The position numbers and the translations under genes are program-made. From NCBI GenBank assembly GCA_005788235.1, contig SXYU01000071.1, positions 1 through 38,646 on the forward strand: 38,646 nucleotides of DNA, in the 5' to 3' direction. Positions 9,974-18,640 of the stretch are shown here, piece after piece. The notes under the pieces are model-generated. The model had not been told where the DNA came from and searched no databases. It saw only the letters and a program-made list of their open reading frames with translations. The first letter of the stretch is position 1; every line of letters begins with the position of its first letter. This DNA comes from Cytophagales bacterium. Lineage in GTDB: Bacteria; Bacteroidota; Bacteroidia; Cytophagales; Cyclobacteriaceae.

Positions 9974-10001
9974 AACAGACAACAGTCCACGGTCTACCGC
10001 T
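9974..10001 (+). repeat. degenerate 7-nt repeat tract, 3' of the methyltransferase gene
   Basis: AACAGAC AACAGTC CACGGTC TACCGCT. Confidence 0.55.
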
Positions 10002-10096
10002 CATTTTCTTAAACTTTAACCATTATTCTCTTTGGTTATTGGTTTTAAAGTGAATAAACAAAATTCAACTTGTGCGAGTAGGAAAGGAGCTAAATG

Positions 10097-10134
10097 AAAT
10101 AAGGCCAGCAGAATTAGTTCTGCTGGCCTTATTT
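10097..10134. terminator. long perfect palindrome, probable bidirectional terminator between convergent genes
   Basis: AAATAAGGCCAGCAGAA-TTAG-TTCTGCTGGCCTTATTT, 17-bp perfect arms. Confidence 0.75.
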
Positions 10135-10196
10135 ATAAAATCTCACTTAAGAACTACTAGTATAATTAAAATAGGGTTGAAGTTCAATTTACTGAG

Positions 10197-10232
10197 CCGT
10201 GGACTCTGGTCTGTTAGCCGTTGACCTGTTGA
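10197..10232 (-). repeat. degenerate 7-nt repeat tract, 3' of the DUF2723 gene
   Basis: Plus: C CGTGGAC TCTGGTC TGTTAGC CGTTGAC CTGTTGA; on minus AACAGGTC AACGGCT AACAGAC CAGAGTC CACGG. Confidence 0.55.
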
Positions 10233-13229
10233 TTACCTTCTTCGGATGGTACTTGGATCCTCACTTTCTTTTCCAATCAGGCTTTCCAACCTTTTTTTCA
10301 GTTCAATTGACTTTTCTGTGTAGCCACGTTCTTCCAGTAATGGAATAAAAAACTTTACCATCTCGATCGATACCAACAGTTCTCTATCGTAGCCAAGATC
10401 ATTCTTGGTGTAGAACGTGATCATTTCAAGGGAGCGTTTTGAAATTTTATCTACGATCTCCATCGCTTTTTCATCTTCACCGACCTCAAAGAACAAGGAA
10501 ACAGATTGGCCACTGCTCAGGTCATAGGGGACGGCTTTGTCAGGAATTGTTTCCAGACCAAAATTCAAAAGTTTAGCAGCATCTTCAAGATTATCCTCTT
10601 CAATCAGAGCAAGGGCTATGGAATTGAGTGCGCTACGATGGTTGGAAGTAAATCTGCGGTATTCCTCATCCAAGTACACATTGGAATCATTCATACCTCT
10701 GAAGGCAAATTTCTCCATAAAATTTTTCATTGCCAGTTTGGTGTTCACCAATTCCTCTCGGATTGTGTCTGGCTTCCGAATCGGGAGTAGTCGGTAGGTC
10801 AATCCTTCCATAACCACATGCTCCTCTAAGTTTAACCCTAATGTAGACAAGGAGGTATTGTTGAAATAAATCGGGCGTTCCCAATTATTATTTACGATCA
10901 AATCAAGTAGCATTAGGGTTCCTTTGGTGACATAATTACCTCCGACTTGTAAGTTCATTTGCGGCACAAACAGGTCCTTGAATTGAGGGGGTACAATTTC
11001 ATCGTTTGCTAGGAAGCTGCTGTCTACATCTAAAATTAAATTTCGGGAAGGAACCATGTTAATCACAGTTTTTCCTGAGGTTTTCATTTGGAGTAATTCG
11101 GAGCCACTGTTGATTAACTTAAGATACTCACGTGCAGAAATAGCATCTAGTCCTTCTTTTTCCATCACGTAGATGACATCGTTGGTACCTTTTTGATAGC
11201 GCTGAGGTGCCAGAGAGAAGGGCAATGCTTTGGATTCATTGACCTGTCGGGTCATCTGTTCCACATACCAGTCAGTATCAAAATAGCTTAAAACAATCAC
11301 GCGAACATCCGTGCGGAAGTTTTCCACCTCCTGCACATACCAGAGCGGGAAGGTATCGTTATCACCTCCTGTAAATAGGATGGCATTTGGAGCACACGAA
11401 GCCAAGAAATTTCGAGCGGCATCCACGGAAAAATACCTGCCTTTTCGGTTGTGATCGTCCCAATTTTCAGATGCCATCAAACCAGCAACTGGTAAGGTCA
11501 ATAGGGTCGCTGCTATTCCAGCAGTACTCAGATTTTTAGTAAACTTATTTAAGCCATGCGCAAGGGCAAGAGTACCCAATCCAATCCAAATGGCAAAGGC
11601 ATAGAAGCTACCTACATAAATGTAATCGCGCTCTCTAGGTTCAATCGGAGGGGAGTTGAGGTAGAGTACCAATACCACGCCCATCATCAAGAAAAGCATG
11701 AGATTGACATAGAAGTACTTTTGATCTTTCTTCGCTTGGAAGAAAAAGCCTGCCAATCCCAAAATCAAAGGAAGCATGAGGTAGTTATTGTGTGCCTTGT
11801 TATCGGTGATGTATTCCGGATACTTGTCCGATAACGCATCAGCAATTCCTAGCCAATTCGCGTCTGAAAAGTCACTTTCTCTACCTGAGAAGTTCCACAG
11901 GAAGTAACGCCAATACATGTGTCCCAGCTGGTGGCTAAACATGAAATACAGGTTATCCCCGAACGTGGGTTCCTGATCTTCTTTCAAACCCAATTTGGCT
12001 CGATAGATCCGCTTATGACTCTCTTGTGTGGAGTAAATTCGTGGGAGAATTGTAGTTTTTTCGGGATCGTAGGTATTTTTTAAATCGTAATCTACAATCT
12101 CATAGGAATCCTTACCCTTCATGTAGATGGGATCTCCTTCTTCTTGATCAGTCAAAGTGGCGGTAAAGTATTGCCCATGAAGGAGGGGTCGGTAGCCGTA
12201 TTGTTCTCGCTTCAAGTAGGAGACGTAGCTGATAATGTCCTTTGGCGCATTTTCATTGATGATGGGGTTTTGATTTGAACGCACTACGATCAAAGCGTAG
12301 CTCCCATAACCTATAAGAATAAAAGTAAGGGAAAGTAAAATGGTGTTGAAAACTGCCATATCGCGCTGGATGGAAATACGGAACGCAATCACCAAGGCAC
12401 TGATAAAAAGTAAGGCAAAAAACACGATTCCAGATCCAAAGGGTAATCCCATGGAATTGACCATCCAGATTTCCATGGCCCCTGCAAGACTTGGGAGACC
12501 AGGAATGATCAAGTTATTGATGATGATGAGGGCGATTCCACCCAAGAACATTGCAAAAAAGGCTCCTTTTAAACTTGGTTTTTGATACTTCTTGAAGTAA
12601 TAAATCAATGCAAGTGCAGGAAGAGTCACCAAGTTGAGCAAGTGAACCCCAATGGAGAGGCCTATTAAATAGGCGATAAATACCATCCACCTGTTTTCCT
12701 CTTTAGGGTCTTTGATTACATTCCACTTCAAAAACGCCCAAATAACAATGGCGGTAAAGAAGGAAGACATGGCATATACTTCAGCCTCTACTGCAGAAAA
12801 CCAAAAGCTATCCGAAAAGGTGTATACTAGAGCTCCCACCGTACCCGCGCCCATTATGGAGATAGTTTGTCCTTTGGTTTCTTTTCCCTCGACTACCGAA
12901 AAGAGGCGCTTACCCATCAAGGTGATGGACCAAAATAGGAAAAGGATGGTGAAGCCAGCGAAGAGTGCGCTACCAATATTCATCCAATAGGCCACCTGCA
13001 AGGGGTCGCCCATTGCTAAGAATCCAAACATGCGGTATACCAACAGCATAAAGGGTGCACCTGGAGGATGGGGAACTTGCAGTTTGTAGGATACGGCAAT
13101 GAATTCGCCTGGATCCCAAAAACTAGCTGTTTGCTCGACAGTAATAATGTATACGAGCGTGGAGATGGCAAAAGTAAGCCAACCGCTGAGGTTGTTGATT
13201 TGCTTGTAAGTGAGCATTAATTCGTTCAA
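10233..13229 (-). CDS. DUF2723 family multi-pass membrane protein (glycosyltransferase-like) with soluble C-terminus
   Basis: YIITVEQTASFWDPGEFIAVSYKLQVPHPPGAPF signature, many TM segments, EPRERDYIYVGSFYAFAIW and LFTGGDNDTFPLWYVQEVENFRTDVRV. Confidence 0.9.
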   Translation of the reverse strand: MNELMLTYKQINNLSGWLTFAISTLVYIITVEQTASFWDPGEFIAVSYKLQVPHPPGAPFMLLVYRMFGFLAMGDPLQVAYWMNIGSALFAGFTILFLFWSITLMGKRLFSVVEGKETKGQTISIMGAGTVGALVYTFSDSFWFSAVEAEVYAMSSFFTAIVIWAFLKWNVIKDPKEENRWMVFIAYLIGLSIGVHLLNLVTLPALALIYYFKKYQKPSLKGAFFAMFLGGIALIIINNLIIPGLPSLAGAMEIWMVNSMGLPFGSGIVFFALLFISALVIAFRISIQRDMAVFNTILLSLTFILIGYGSYALIVVRSNQNPIINENAPKDIISYVSYLKREQYGYRPLLHGQYFTATLTDQEEGDPIYMKGKDSYEIVDYDLKNTYDPEKTTILPRIYSTQESHKRIYRAKLGLKEDQEPTFGDNLYFMFSHQLGHMYWRYFLWNFSGRESDFSDANWLGIADALSDKYPEYITDNKAHNNYLMLPLILGLAGFFFQAKKDQKYFYVNLMLFLMMGVVLVLYLNSPPIEPRERDYIYVGSFYAFAIWIGLGTLALAHGLNKFTKNLSTAGIAATLLTLPVAGLMASENWDDHNRKGRYFSVDAARNFLASCAPNAILFTGGDNDTFPLWYVQEVENFRTDVRVIVLSYFDTDWYVEQMTRQVNESKALPFSLAPQRYQKGTNDVIYVMEKEGLDAISAREYLKLINSGSELLQMKTSGKTVINMVPSRNLILDVDSSFLANDEIVPPQFKDLFVPQMNLQVGGNYVTKGTLMLLDLIVNNNWERPIYFNNTSLSTLGLNLEEHVVMEGLTYRLLPIRKPDTIREELVNTKLAMKNFMEKFAFRGMNDSNVYLDEEYRRFTSNHRSALNSIALALIEEDNLEDAAKLLNFGLETIPDKAVPYDLSSGQSVSLFFEVGEDEKAMEIVDKISKRSLEMITFYTKNDLGYDRELLVSIEMVKFFIPLLEERGYTEKSIELKKRLESLIGKESEDPSTIRRR

Positions 13230-13525
13230 TTAGAGCTACGAAACTATGAAATTTTAGACCAACTCGAGAATTTTTGAAATTTTTAACCTTTCTAAATCAA
13301 GCCTAGCTAGTCTTGTGACAAAGATTACCGTGAATTGGGGAGGTGGAGTGGTAGATTTGTAGGGTAATTTGAATATTAAACCACTATTTGCCCGAGCACC
13401 TTGCCGTAAGTTCAAAAATGAGAACTATTCAATCGTATCAGACAATTTTTGGGTTTATATCAATCAAAAGATAAATCCTAGTTATTTTGGAAGTAAAATA
13501 AAACTAGTAAACCTATACAGAACCT

Positions 13526-14107
13526 ATGAATCAATTTATTGGATGGATTTCTCAATCCTGGCCTTGGTATGTTGCAGGCCCTATGATTGGACTCACCGTG
13601 CCTGCGCTCCTCATCCTAGGGAATAAGGCCTTTGGAATCTCCTCTTCCTTGCGTCACATCTGTGCTGCATGTATTCCAGCTGGAATACCTTTTTTTACTT
13701 ACGACTGGAAGAAGGAAATCTGGAATCTCCTATTTGTTCTTGGAACGGCCGTAGGTGGCTTTATCGCAATGAATTTCCTTGCTAATCCAGAGACGATTGT
13801 CATTGCAGATGCTACTCAGGAAGATTTGAAAGCCTTAGGGCTTACAAATTTTTCAGATTTAATGCCACTAGAAATTTTTAACTGGGATATTGCCTTTACA
13901 GGTAAGGGAATTTTATTCTTTGTGATTGGAGGCTTTTTAGTAGGATTTGGAACGCGCTATGCAGGAGGCTGTACTTCAGGCCATGCGATTATGGGGATTA
14001 GTTCCTTGCAGTGGCCTTCCCTGGTGGCTACGATTTTCTTTATGGTCGGTGGCTTTTTTATGACTCATGTCTTGTTAGCGCCACTTATGAGATTAGTTGG
14101 ATTTTAA
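13526..14107 (+). CDS. YeeE/YedE family sulfur transporter subunit (first of split pair)
   Basis: Multi-[27 protein letters not shown] motif. Confidence 0.88.
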   Translation: MNQFIGWISQSWPWYVAGPMIGLTVPALLILGNKAFGISSSLRHICAACIPAGIPFFTYDWKKEIWNLLFVLGTAVGGFIAMNFLANPETIVIADATQEDLKALGLTNFSDLMPLEIFNWDIAFTGKGILFFVIGGFLVGFGTRYAGGCTSGHAIMGISSLQWPSLVATIFFMVGGFFMTHVLLAPLMRLVGF

Positions 14108-14119
14108 TCACCAGAACTT

Positions 14120-14614
14120 ATGTCAAACACTACAGATAAAATGGGTTCTATCGCTGATCCAAACTGCGTAGCACCTAATTCCAGCACAACTAAAGACAGA
14201 GGCCTAGCCTTGTTGAAATATGTACTTATTGGGACTGTCTTCGGAATTGTTTTTGTAAAAGCAGAAATTATATCCTGGTTCCGAATTCAAGAGATGTTTC
14301 GTCTCCAGTCCTTTCACATGTTCGGGGTCATTGGATCCGCAATTGTAACAGGTATTATTTCAATTCAGTTGATCAAGCGGTTCAATATTAAATCCATTCA
14401 GGGAGAAGCAATAGTCATTCCAACTAAAGAATTTAAAATAGGCCAAGTGATTGGTGGTTTTATTTTTGGGCTAGGATGGGCAATCACTGGCGCTTGCCCT
14501 GGGCCTTTGTTTGCACAGATTGGAAGTGGCTATACCGTTGTCTTGGTGACCTTGGTGGCCGCCCTGGCGGGAACTTGGGTGTATGGAAGGTTTGAAAAAT
14601 ATTTTCCCAATTGA
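14120..14614 (+). CDS. YeeE/YedE family sulfur transporter subunit (second of split pair)
   Basis: GGFIFGLGWAITGACPGPLFAQIGSG motif; starts 12 nt after the first subunit. Confidence 0.87.
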   Translation: MSNTTDKMGSIADPNCVAPNSSTTKDRGLALLKYVLIGTVFGIVFVKAEIISWFRIQEMFRLQSFHMFGVIGSAIVTGIISIQLIKRFNIKSIQGEAIVIPTKEFKIGQVIGGFIFGLGWAITGACPGPLFAQIGSGYTVVLVTLVAALAGTWVYGRFEKYFPN

Positions 14615-14678
14615 AACTATTTTTGCATTGAAAAAATCTTGTTGAAAAGGCGTCATCTTGATAAATGGGCGACACTTT

Positions 14679-14759
14679 TTAGTTAAAGACCTTTTTGACG
14701 ATAAATCGGATAAACACGATTATGGTGATTACGATACTCCCTACAATGATAAATTCCAT
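14679..14759 (-). CDS. possible 26-aa single-TM peptide
   Basis: Minus strand ATG...TAA encodes MEFIIVGSIVITIIVFIRFIVKKVFN: hydrophobic core, basic C-terminus. Not in ORF track (too short). Confidence 0.3.
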   Translation of the reverse strand: MEFIIVGSIVITIIVFIRFIVKKVFN

Positions 14760-14881
14760 CGGCTTAAAACTTTATTCATTAACTGCCAGATCCCAAGAAT
14801 AGTTTGTTCTATGAGTGGTATCCTTATCGCTTTCCCTTACTTTCTGTTTACCTTTAACCTGTTTTGTTGTAGACTTATCAC

Positions 14882-16048
14882 ATGAATTACCTTTCCCAAC
14901 GTAGGGTTGCTTTAGGAGCACTTTTTTTCTTTATGGGAATTTGCTTTGCCAGCTGGGCAGCACGCATCCCAGATATTCAAAGTAAGTTTCAGCTATCTGA
15001 AGGGCAGCTTGGTACGCTTTTGCTTTGTTTACCTATTGGTTCTATGGCAGGATTACCCATTGCAGGTTGGTCTGTTCATCATTACGGAAGTCGAATTGTT
15101 ATTTTGATTTGCAGTTTTGCCTATGCCTTTACTTTACCCTTGATAGGCCTTGCACCTAATCCTTGGGTGATAGTTCCTGTGCTGATGATTTTTGGTATGC
15201 TGGGTAACATCCTGAATATTTCACTCAATACACAGGCATTGGGATTAGAAGATCAGCTAGGTAAAAGTATTTTAGCCTCTTTTCACGGCCTATGGAGCAT
15301 GGCAGGATTTTCTGGAGCAGGCATTGGTGCTGGAATGATTTTCCTTCAATTTTCACCAGCTGCACACTATGGAGTGGTGACGCTGTTATCGGTGGTGATT
15401 ATTTTTTTTACTCAAAAATACGTTCTCAATGACAAGAAGAAGGAAGACGCAACAGGAGGCCTAGTTCTAAAAAAACCAGATCAGCTACTTCTAAGGATAG
15501 GAGTGATTTCCTTTTTGGGGATGATGGCAGAAGGCTGCATGTTTGATTGGAGTGGTGTTTATTTTAAAAAAATTGTGGAGGCTAAGCCTGAATTTGTTTC
15601 CTTAGGTTATGTCTGCTTTATGGGGGCAATGGCCTCTGGAAGATTTTTAACTGACAAAGCAAGCAATCGGTATGGAAAGATCCCAGTGCTTCAACTTAGT
15701 GGCATCCTTATTTTTCTAGGATTACTTTTGGCAGTATTTTTTCCTAATTTATATACCGCAGCTTTTGGATTTTTATTGGTAGGATTTGGTGTAGCATCTA
15801 TTGTGCCGGTTTCTTACGGTATTGCCGGAAGATCAAAGTTGTATTCACCCAGTGTTGCTTTAGCAATGGTTTCAACGCTCTCATTTTTCGGATTTTTGGT
15901 GGGACCACCATTGATTGGATTTATAGCCGAAATCCTGAATTTAAAAGCGTCATTTGCACTAATTGCGATTAATGGACTAGGTATTCTGTTGCTCACTAGT
16001 TTTAGTAAAAATGTTTTTCATGCTCAAGAAAACTCGGTAGATGCATGA
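14882..16048 (+). CDS. MFS transporter
   Basis: FFMGICFASWAARIPDIQSKFQLSEGQLGTLLLCLPIGSMAGLPIAGW; ~12 TM pattern. Confidence 0.9.
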   Translation: MNYLSQRRVALGALFFFMGICFASWAARIPDIQSKFQLSEGQLGTLLLCLPIGSMAGLPIAGWSVHHYGSRIVILICSFAYAFTLPLIGLAPNPWVIVPVLMIFGMLGNILNISLNTQALGLEDQLGKSILASFHGLWSMAGFSGAGIGAGMIFLQFSPAAHYGVVTLLSVVIIFFTQKYVLNDKKKEDATGGLVLKKPDQLLLRIGVISFLGMMAEGCMFDWSGVYFKKIVEAKPEFVSLGYVCFMGAMASGRFLTDKASNRYGKIPVLQLSGILIFLGLLLAVFFPNLYTAAFGFLLVGFGVASIVPVSYGIAGRSKLYSPSVALAMVSTLSFFGFLVGPPLIGFIAEILNLKASFALIAINGLGILLLTSFSKNVFHAQENSVDA

Positions 16049-16767
16049 GTTTGCCTGAGAATTTTCAGTTTGAAAAGGCATTTGAAGTTGGAGCTTTTCA
16101 AGTTCATCCCCATGGAGACATGCGTCTCTCCTGTTTGGCAGATTTATTTCAAGAGATTGCTTGGAAGCATGCTGATTCTGAAGGTTTTGGAAGATCCTTA
16201 TTGGAGCAAAAGTTGATGTGGGCGCTTTCAAGAATTGAAATTAGGGTGAACCAATTTCCTCGTTGGGGTGATCGCCTTCGGATTTTCACTGGAGGGAGAG
16301 GACAAGCTGGTGTTTTTGCTTTTCGAGAGTTTTTGGTTTGGAATGAACAGGAAGAAGTGGTTGCCCGTGCAATGTCCTCCTGGTTATTGGTGCATATTGA
16401 GAAAAAGAGGATTTTAAAGCCTGATTCTGTGTTGCCCAGTACCCTTTTCAATCCCCTGGATTCTCCAAGTTGGCAACCCGTCAAGTTGGAGTCTTCAGGT
16501 CAAATACAGGATATTAAATCAATACAGGTGCAGCATTCGGACTTGGACCTTTACAATCATGTAAACCATACGAGTTACATCCGTTGGATAGAAAATAGGG
16601 TTGCAGTACAGGGATTGTTTCCCTCACAAATTGCTATAAATTACCTAGCAGAATGCAAAGGTGGGGATGAAGTTAGTTTAACAGTTTTAGGTGCAGAATC
16701 TTCTCCTTATTTACAAGGTAGGGTACAGGGTAAACTGGTCTTTGAGGCACAGGTTTCAAAATTGTAG
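16045..16767 (+). CDS. acyl-ACP thioesterase (hotdog fold)
   Basis: HPHGDMRLSCLADLFQEIAWKHA..., VQHSDLDLYNHVNHTSYIRWIEN; 4-bp overlap with the upstream MFS gene. Confidence 0.87.
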   Translation: MSLPENFQFEKAFEVGAFQVHPHGDMRLSCLADLFQEIAWKHADSEGFGRSLLEQKLMWALSRIEIRVNQFPRWGDRLRIFTGGRGQAGVFAFREFLVWNEQEEVVARAMSSWLLVHIEKKRILKPDSVLPSTLFNPLDSPSWQPVKLESSGQIQDIKSIQVQHSDLDLYNHVNHTSYIRWIENRVAVQGLFPSQIAINYLAECKGGDEVSLTVLGAESSPYLQGRVQGKLVFEAQVSKL

Positions 16768-17007
16768 TGCAATTTATTTGCTAGGGTTCGGTACCCAACA
16801 AAAAAAGGGGAGACTTTTAATTGAACCTGTCACGCTGTTAAGGCAATTAGCTGTGCACAAGCTGAATCAAAGTTTTCAGGTTCTATCTTGATCCTAGCGG
16901 ATTTTCACCTACATTTTTTAATTTGTAAAAGATTGAGTGATAGGAGTTACAAGAAATGAAGTTCAGGATAGCGCAACTTTGTATTTTACTAGAATAACCT
17001 AATTTAG

Positions 17008-18060
17008 ATGAGGCAGCAATTTGTTAAGCTAATATCCCTAGTTGTAGCCCTGCTTGGACTTTCTACTGCGTTAGTGTTGGCGCTTGGGTTTGTGTTTTTT
17101 TTATCGTTTTCTGGGGTACAGTTACCAAGCCTTACAGAAGGTCTGCAGGCTAATCCAGTGGAGGCTGTTGAAATCCCTGTGGTGAAGGCATTGATTGATC
17201 CAGCCTCCGTATGGAAAGCATCTGATTGGTCAGTTATGGATAAGGAGCCCAATGCGGATGAGCTGAACTATGGGAAGGAATTGGTAGCAAATACTGCAGA
17301 ATACCTGGGCCCAAAGGGTAAGGTAAAAGCCATTTCAAATGGAATGAACTGCCAAAATTGCCATTTACAAGCAGGAACAGCTCCTTTTGGGAACAATTAC
17401 AGTGCTGTAGCTGCTACTTATCCAAAATTCAGAGCGAGGTCTGGAACTGAAGAAGATATACAGAAGCGAATCAATGATTGTTTTGAACGCAGTCTCAACG
17501 GCAAACCATTAGCTAAAGATTCCAAAGAGATGAAAGCCATGGTAGCCTATATCAATTGGGTAGGGAAGGAGGTTCCAAAGGGTGAAGTACCCATAGGATC
17601 TGGGCTCTATGAAGTACCACTTTTGGATCGCGCAGCAGACCCAATAAAGGGAAAGCTAGTGTATGGTAAACAATGTGCAAGTTGCCACCAGGCTGATGGA
17701 AGAGGAGTATCCAAACCAGATGGCTCTGGCTATGTTTATCCACCGCTATGGGGAGAGAACAGCTACAATCATGGGGCCGGTTTGTATCGCCTATCCCGAT
17801 TTGCAGGATATGTAAAGGCAAACATGCCTTTGGGTGCTACATTTAAGCAGCCTATTTTGAGCGATGAGGAGTCTTGGGATCTTGCTGCTTATGTCAATAG
17901 CATGGAGCGACCCGCGAAAGACCTTTCAAAGGATTGGCCAGATATTTCAAAGAAGCCCATCGACCATCCCTTCGGGCCATTTACTGACGGATTTACAGAG
18001 GAGCAACATAAATTTGGACCTTTCAAACCCATAAAGGCTGCAAAAGCTACCCCCAATTGA
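17008..18060 (+). CDS. diheme c-type cytochrome, thiosulfate dehydrogenase (TsdA)-like
   Basis: Two heme motifs CQNCH and CASCH; RINDCFERSLNGKPLAKDSKEMKAMVAYINW resembles the TsdA N-terminal domain; N-terminal TM/signal. Confidence 0.75.
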   Translation: MRQQFVKLISLVVALLGLSTALVLALGFVFFLSFSGVQLPSLTEGLQANPVEAVEIPVVKALIDPASVWKASDWSVMDKEPNADELNYGKELVANTAEYLGPKGKVKAISNGMNCQNCHLQAGTAPFGNNYSAVAATYPKFRARSGTEEDIQKRINDCFERSLNGKPLAKDSKEMKAMVAYINWVGKEVPKGEVPIGSGLYEVPLLDRAADPIKGKLVYGKQCASCHQADGRGVSKPDGSGYVYPPLWGENSYNHGAGLYRLSRFAGYVKANMPLGATFKQPILSDEESWDLAAYVNSMERPAKDLSKDWPDISKKPIDHPFGPFTDGFTEEQHKFGPFKPIKAAKATPN

Positions 18061-18198
18061 GATTTTTTTGATTTAATGTTGAAGAAGCTCTACTATTTTT
18101 CGAAATACGAGTTTGCTAGTATCATTGTAAAGAACCTTTTGGAGCTATTTTTGGCAGCTTTTATTTTTGATTTGAATGTTAGAGTTGATTGAGTACAC

Positions 18199-18335
18199 TT
18201 GTAGGGTCTTTCCTAAATTTTATCAGAGGTTTAGGCTTCGAGCCTACACGAAAGCGTAGATGCGAATTGAATTAAATACCCAATCAAATCATTCTTTTTG
18301 GCTTTAGATATCTGTAGGCAGAAGAGACCTTACAA
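18199..18335 (+). other. candidate structured RNA segment in leader of desaturase operon
   Basis: TTGTAGGGTCTTT (18199-18211) can pair with AAGAGACCTTACAA (18322-18335) as 13 consecutive pairs with 2 G-U; inside are TAGGCT-TCG-AGCCTA (18232-18246) and CTACAC-GAAA-GCGTAG (18244-18259, one A-C mismatch). Confidence 0.3.
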
Positions 18336-18519
18336 AGAATTGATTCCTTCAAAATGTACTTGAAAGCAGTTATCTGGGGGTGCTTCCATTTTAAAAAATT
18401 AGGAATTCTCGTTTTCTCCCCCTAATTTTAGGGATTGAAAAAATGTTTTCGATACTTGTCACCAAGTTTAGCATCGGCGATTCACCTGCCACAAGTAGCA
18501 AATCAAGAGTTCTCCAACA

Positions 18520-18587
18520 CAGGTTTTACTTCTTTTTCTTCTACTTTTTTAATTCAACAGAAGTCATTCTTTTTGAGTTAAAACCTG
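18520..18587 (+). other. inverted repeat in leader of desaturase operon
   Basis: CAGGTTTTA (18520-18528) / TAAAACCTG (18579-18587), with nested ACTTCT/AGAAGT. Confidence 0.35.
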
Positions 18588-18640
18588 CAGCCATCATCCT
18601 TTATAGAACTCAGATTTACTAGTTTCACCCAAACTACCTT

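Noticed and set aside
9974-10232. MITE or IS remnant bounded by the inverted 19-mers
   Set aside because: No transposase remnant or target-site duplication seen; both tracts show period-7 structure and sit at stop codons, which fits a 3'-end repeat better.
11556-11834. Plus-strand ORFs across 10506-12990
   Set aside because: All antisense to the DUF2723 gene; composition is typical of reverse-complement coding DNA.
13236-13525. Promoter at TAGATTTG (13352-13359) for the YeeE/YedE pair
   Set aside because: 167 nt from the start with no supporting -33 element; too weak to list as a feature.
14658-14885. 75-aa plus ORF between YeeE/YedE and MFS genes
   Set aside because: Asp/Lys-rich segment is the mirror of the hydrophobic minus-strand frame; no family resemblance.
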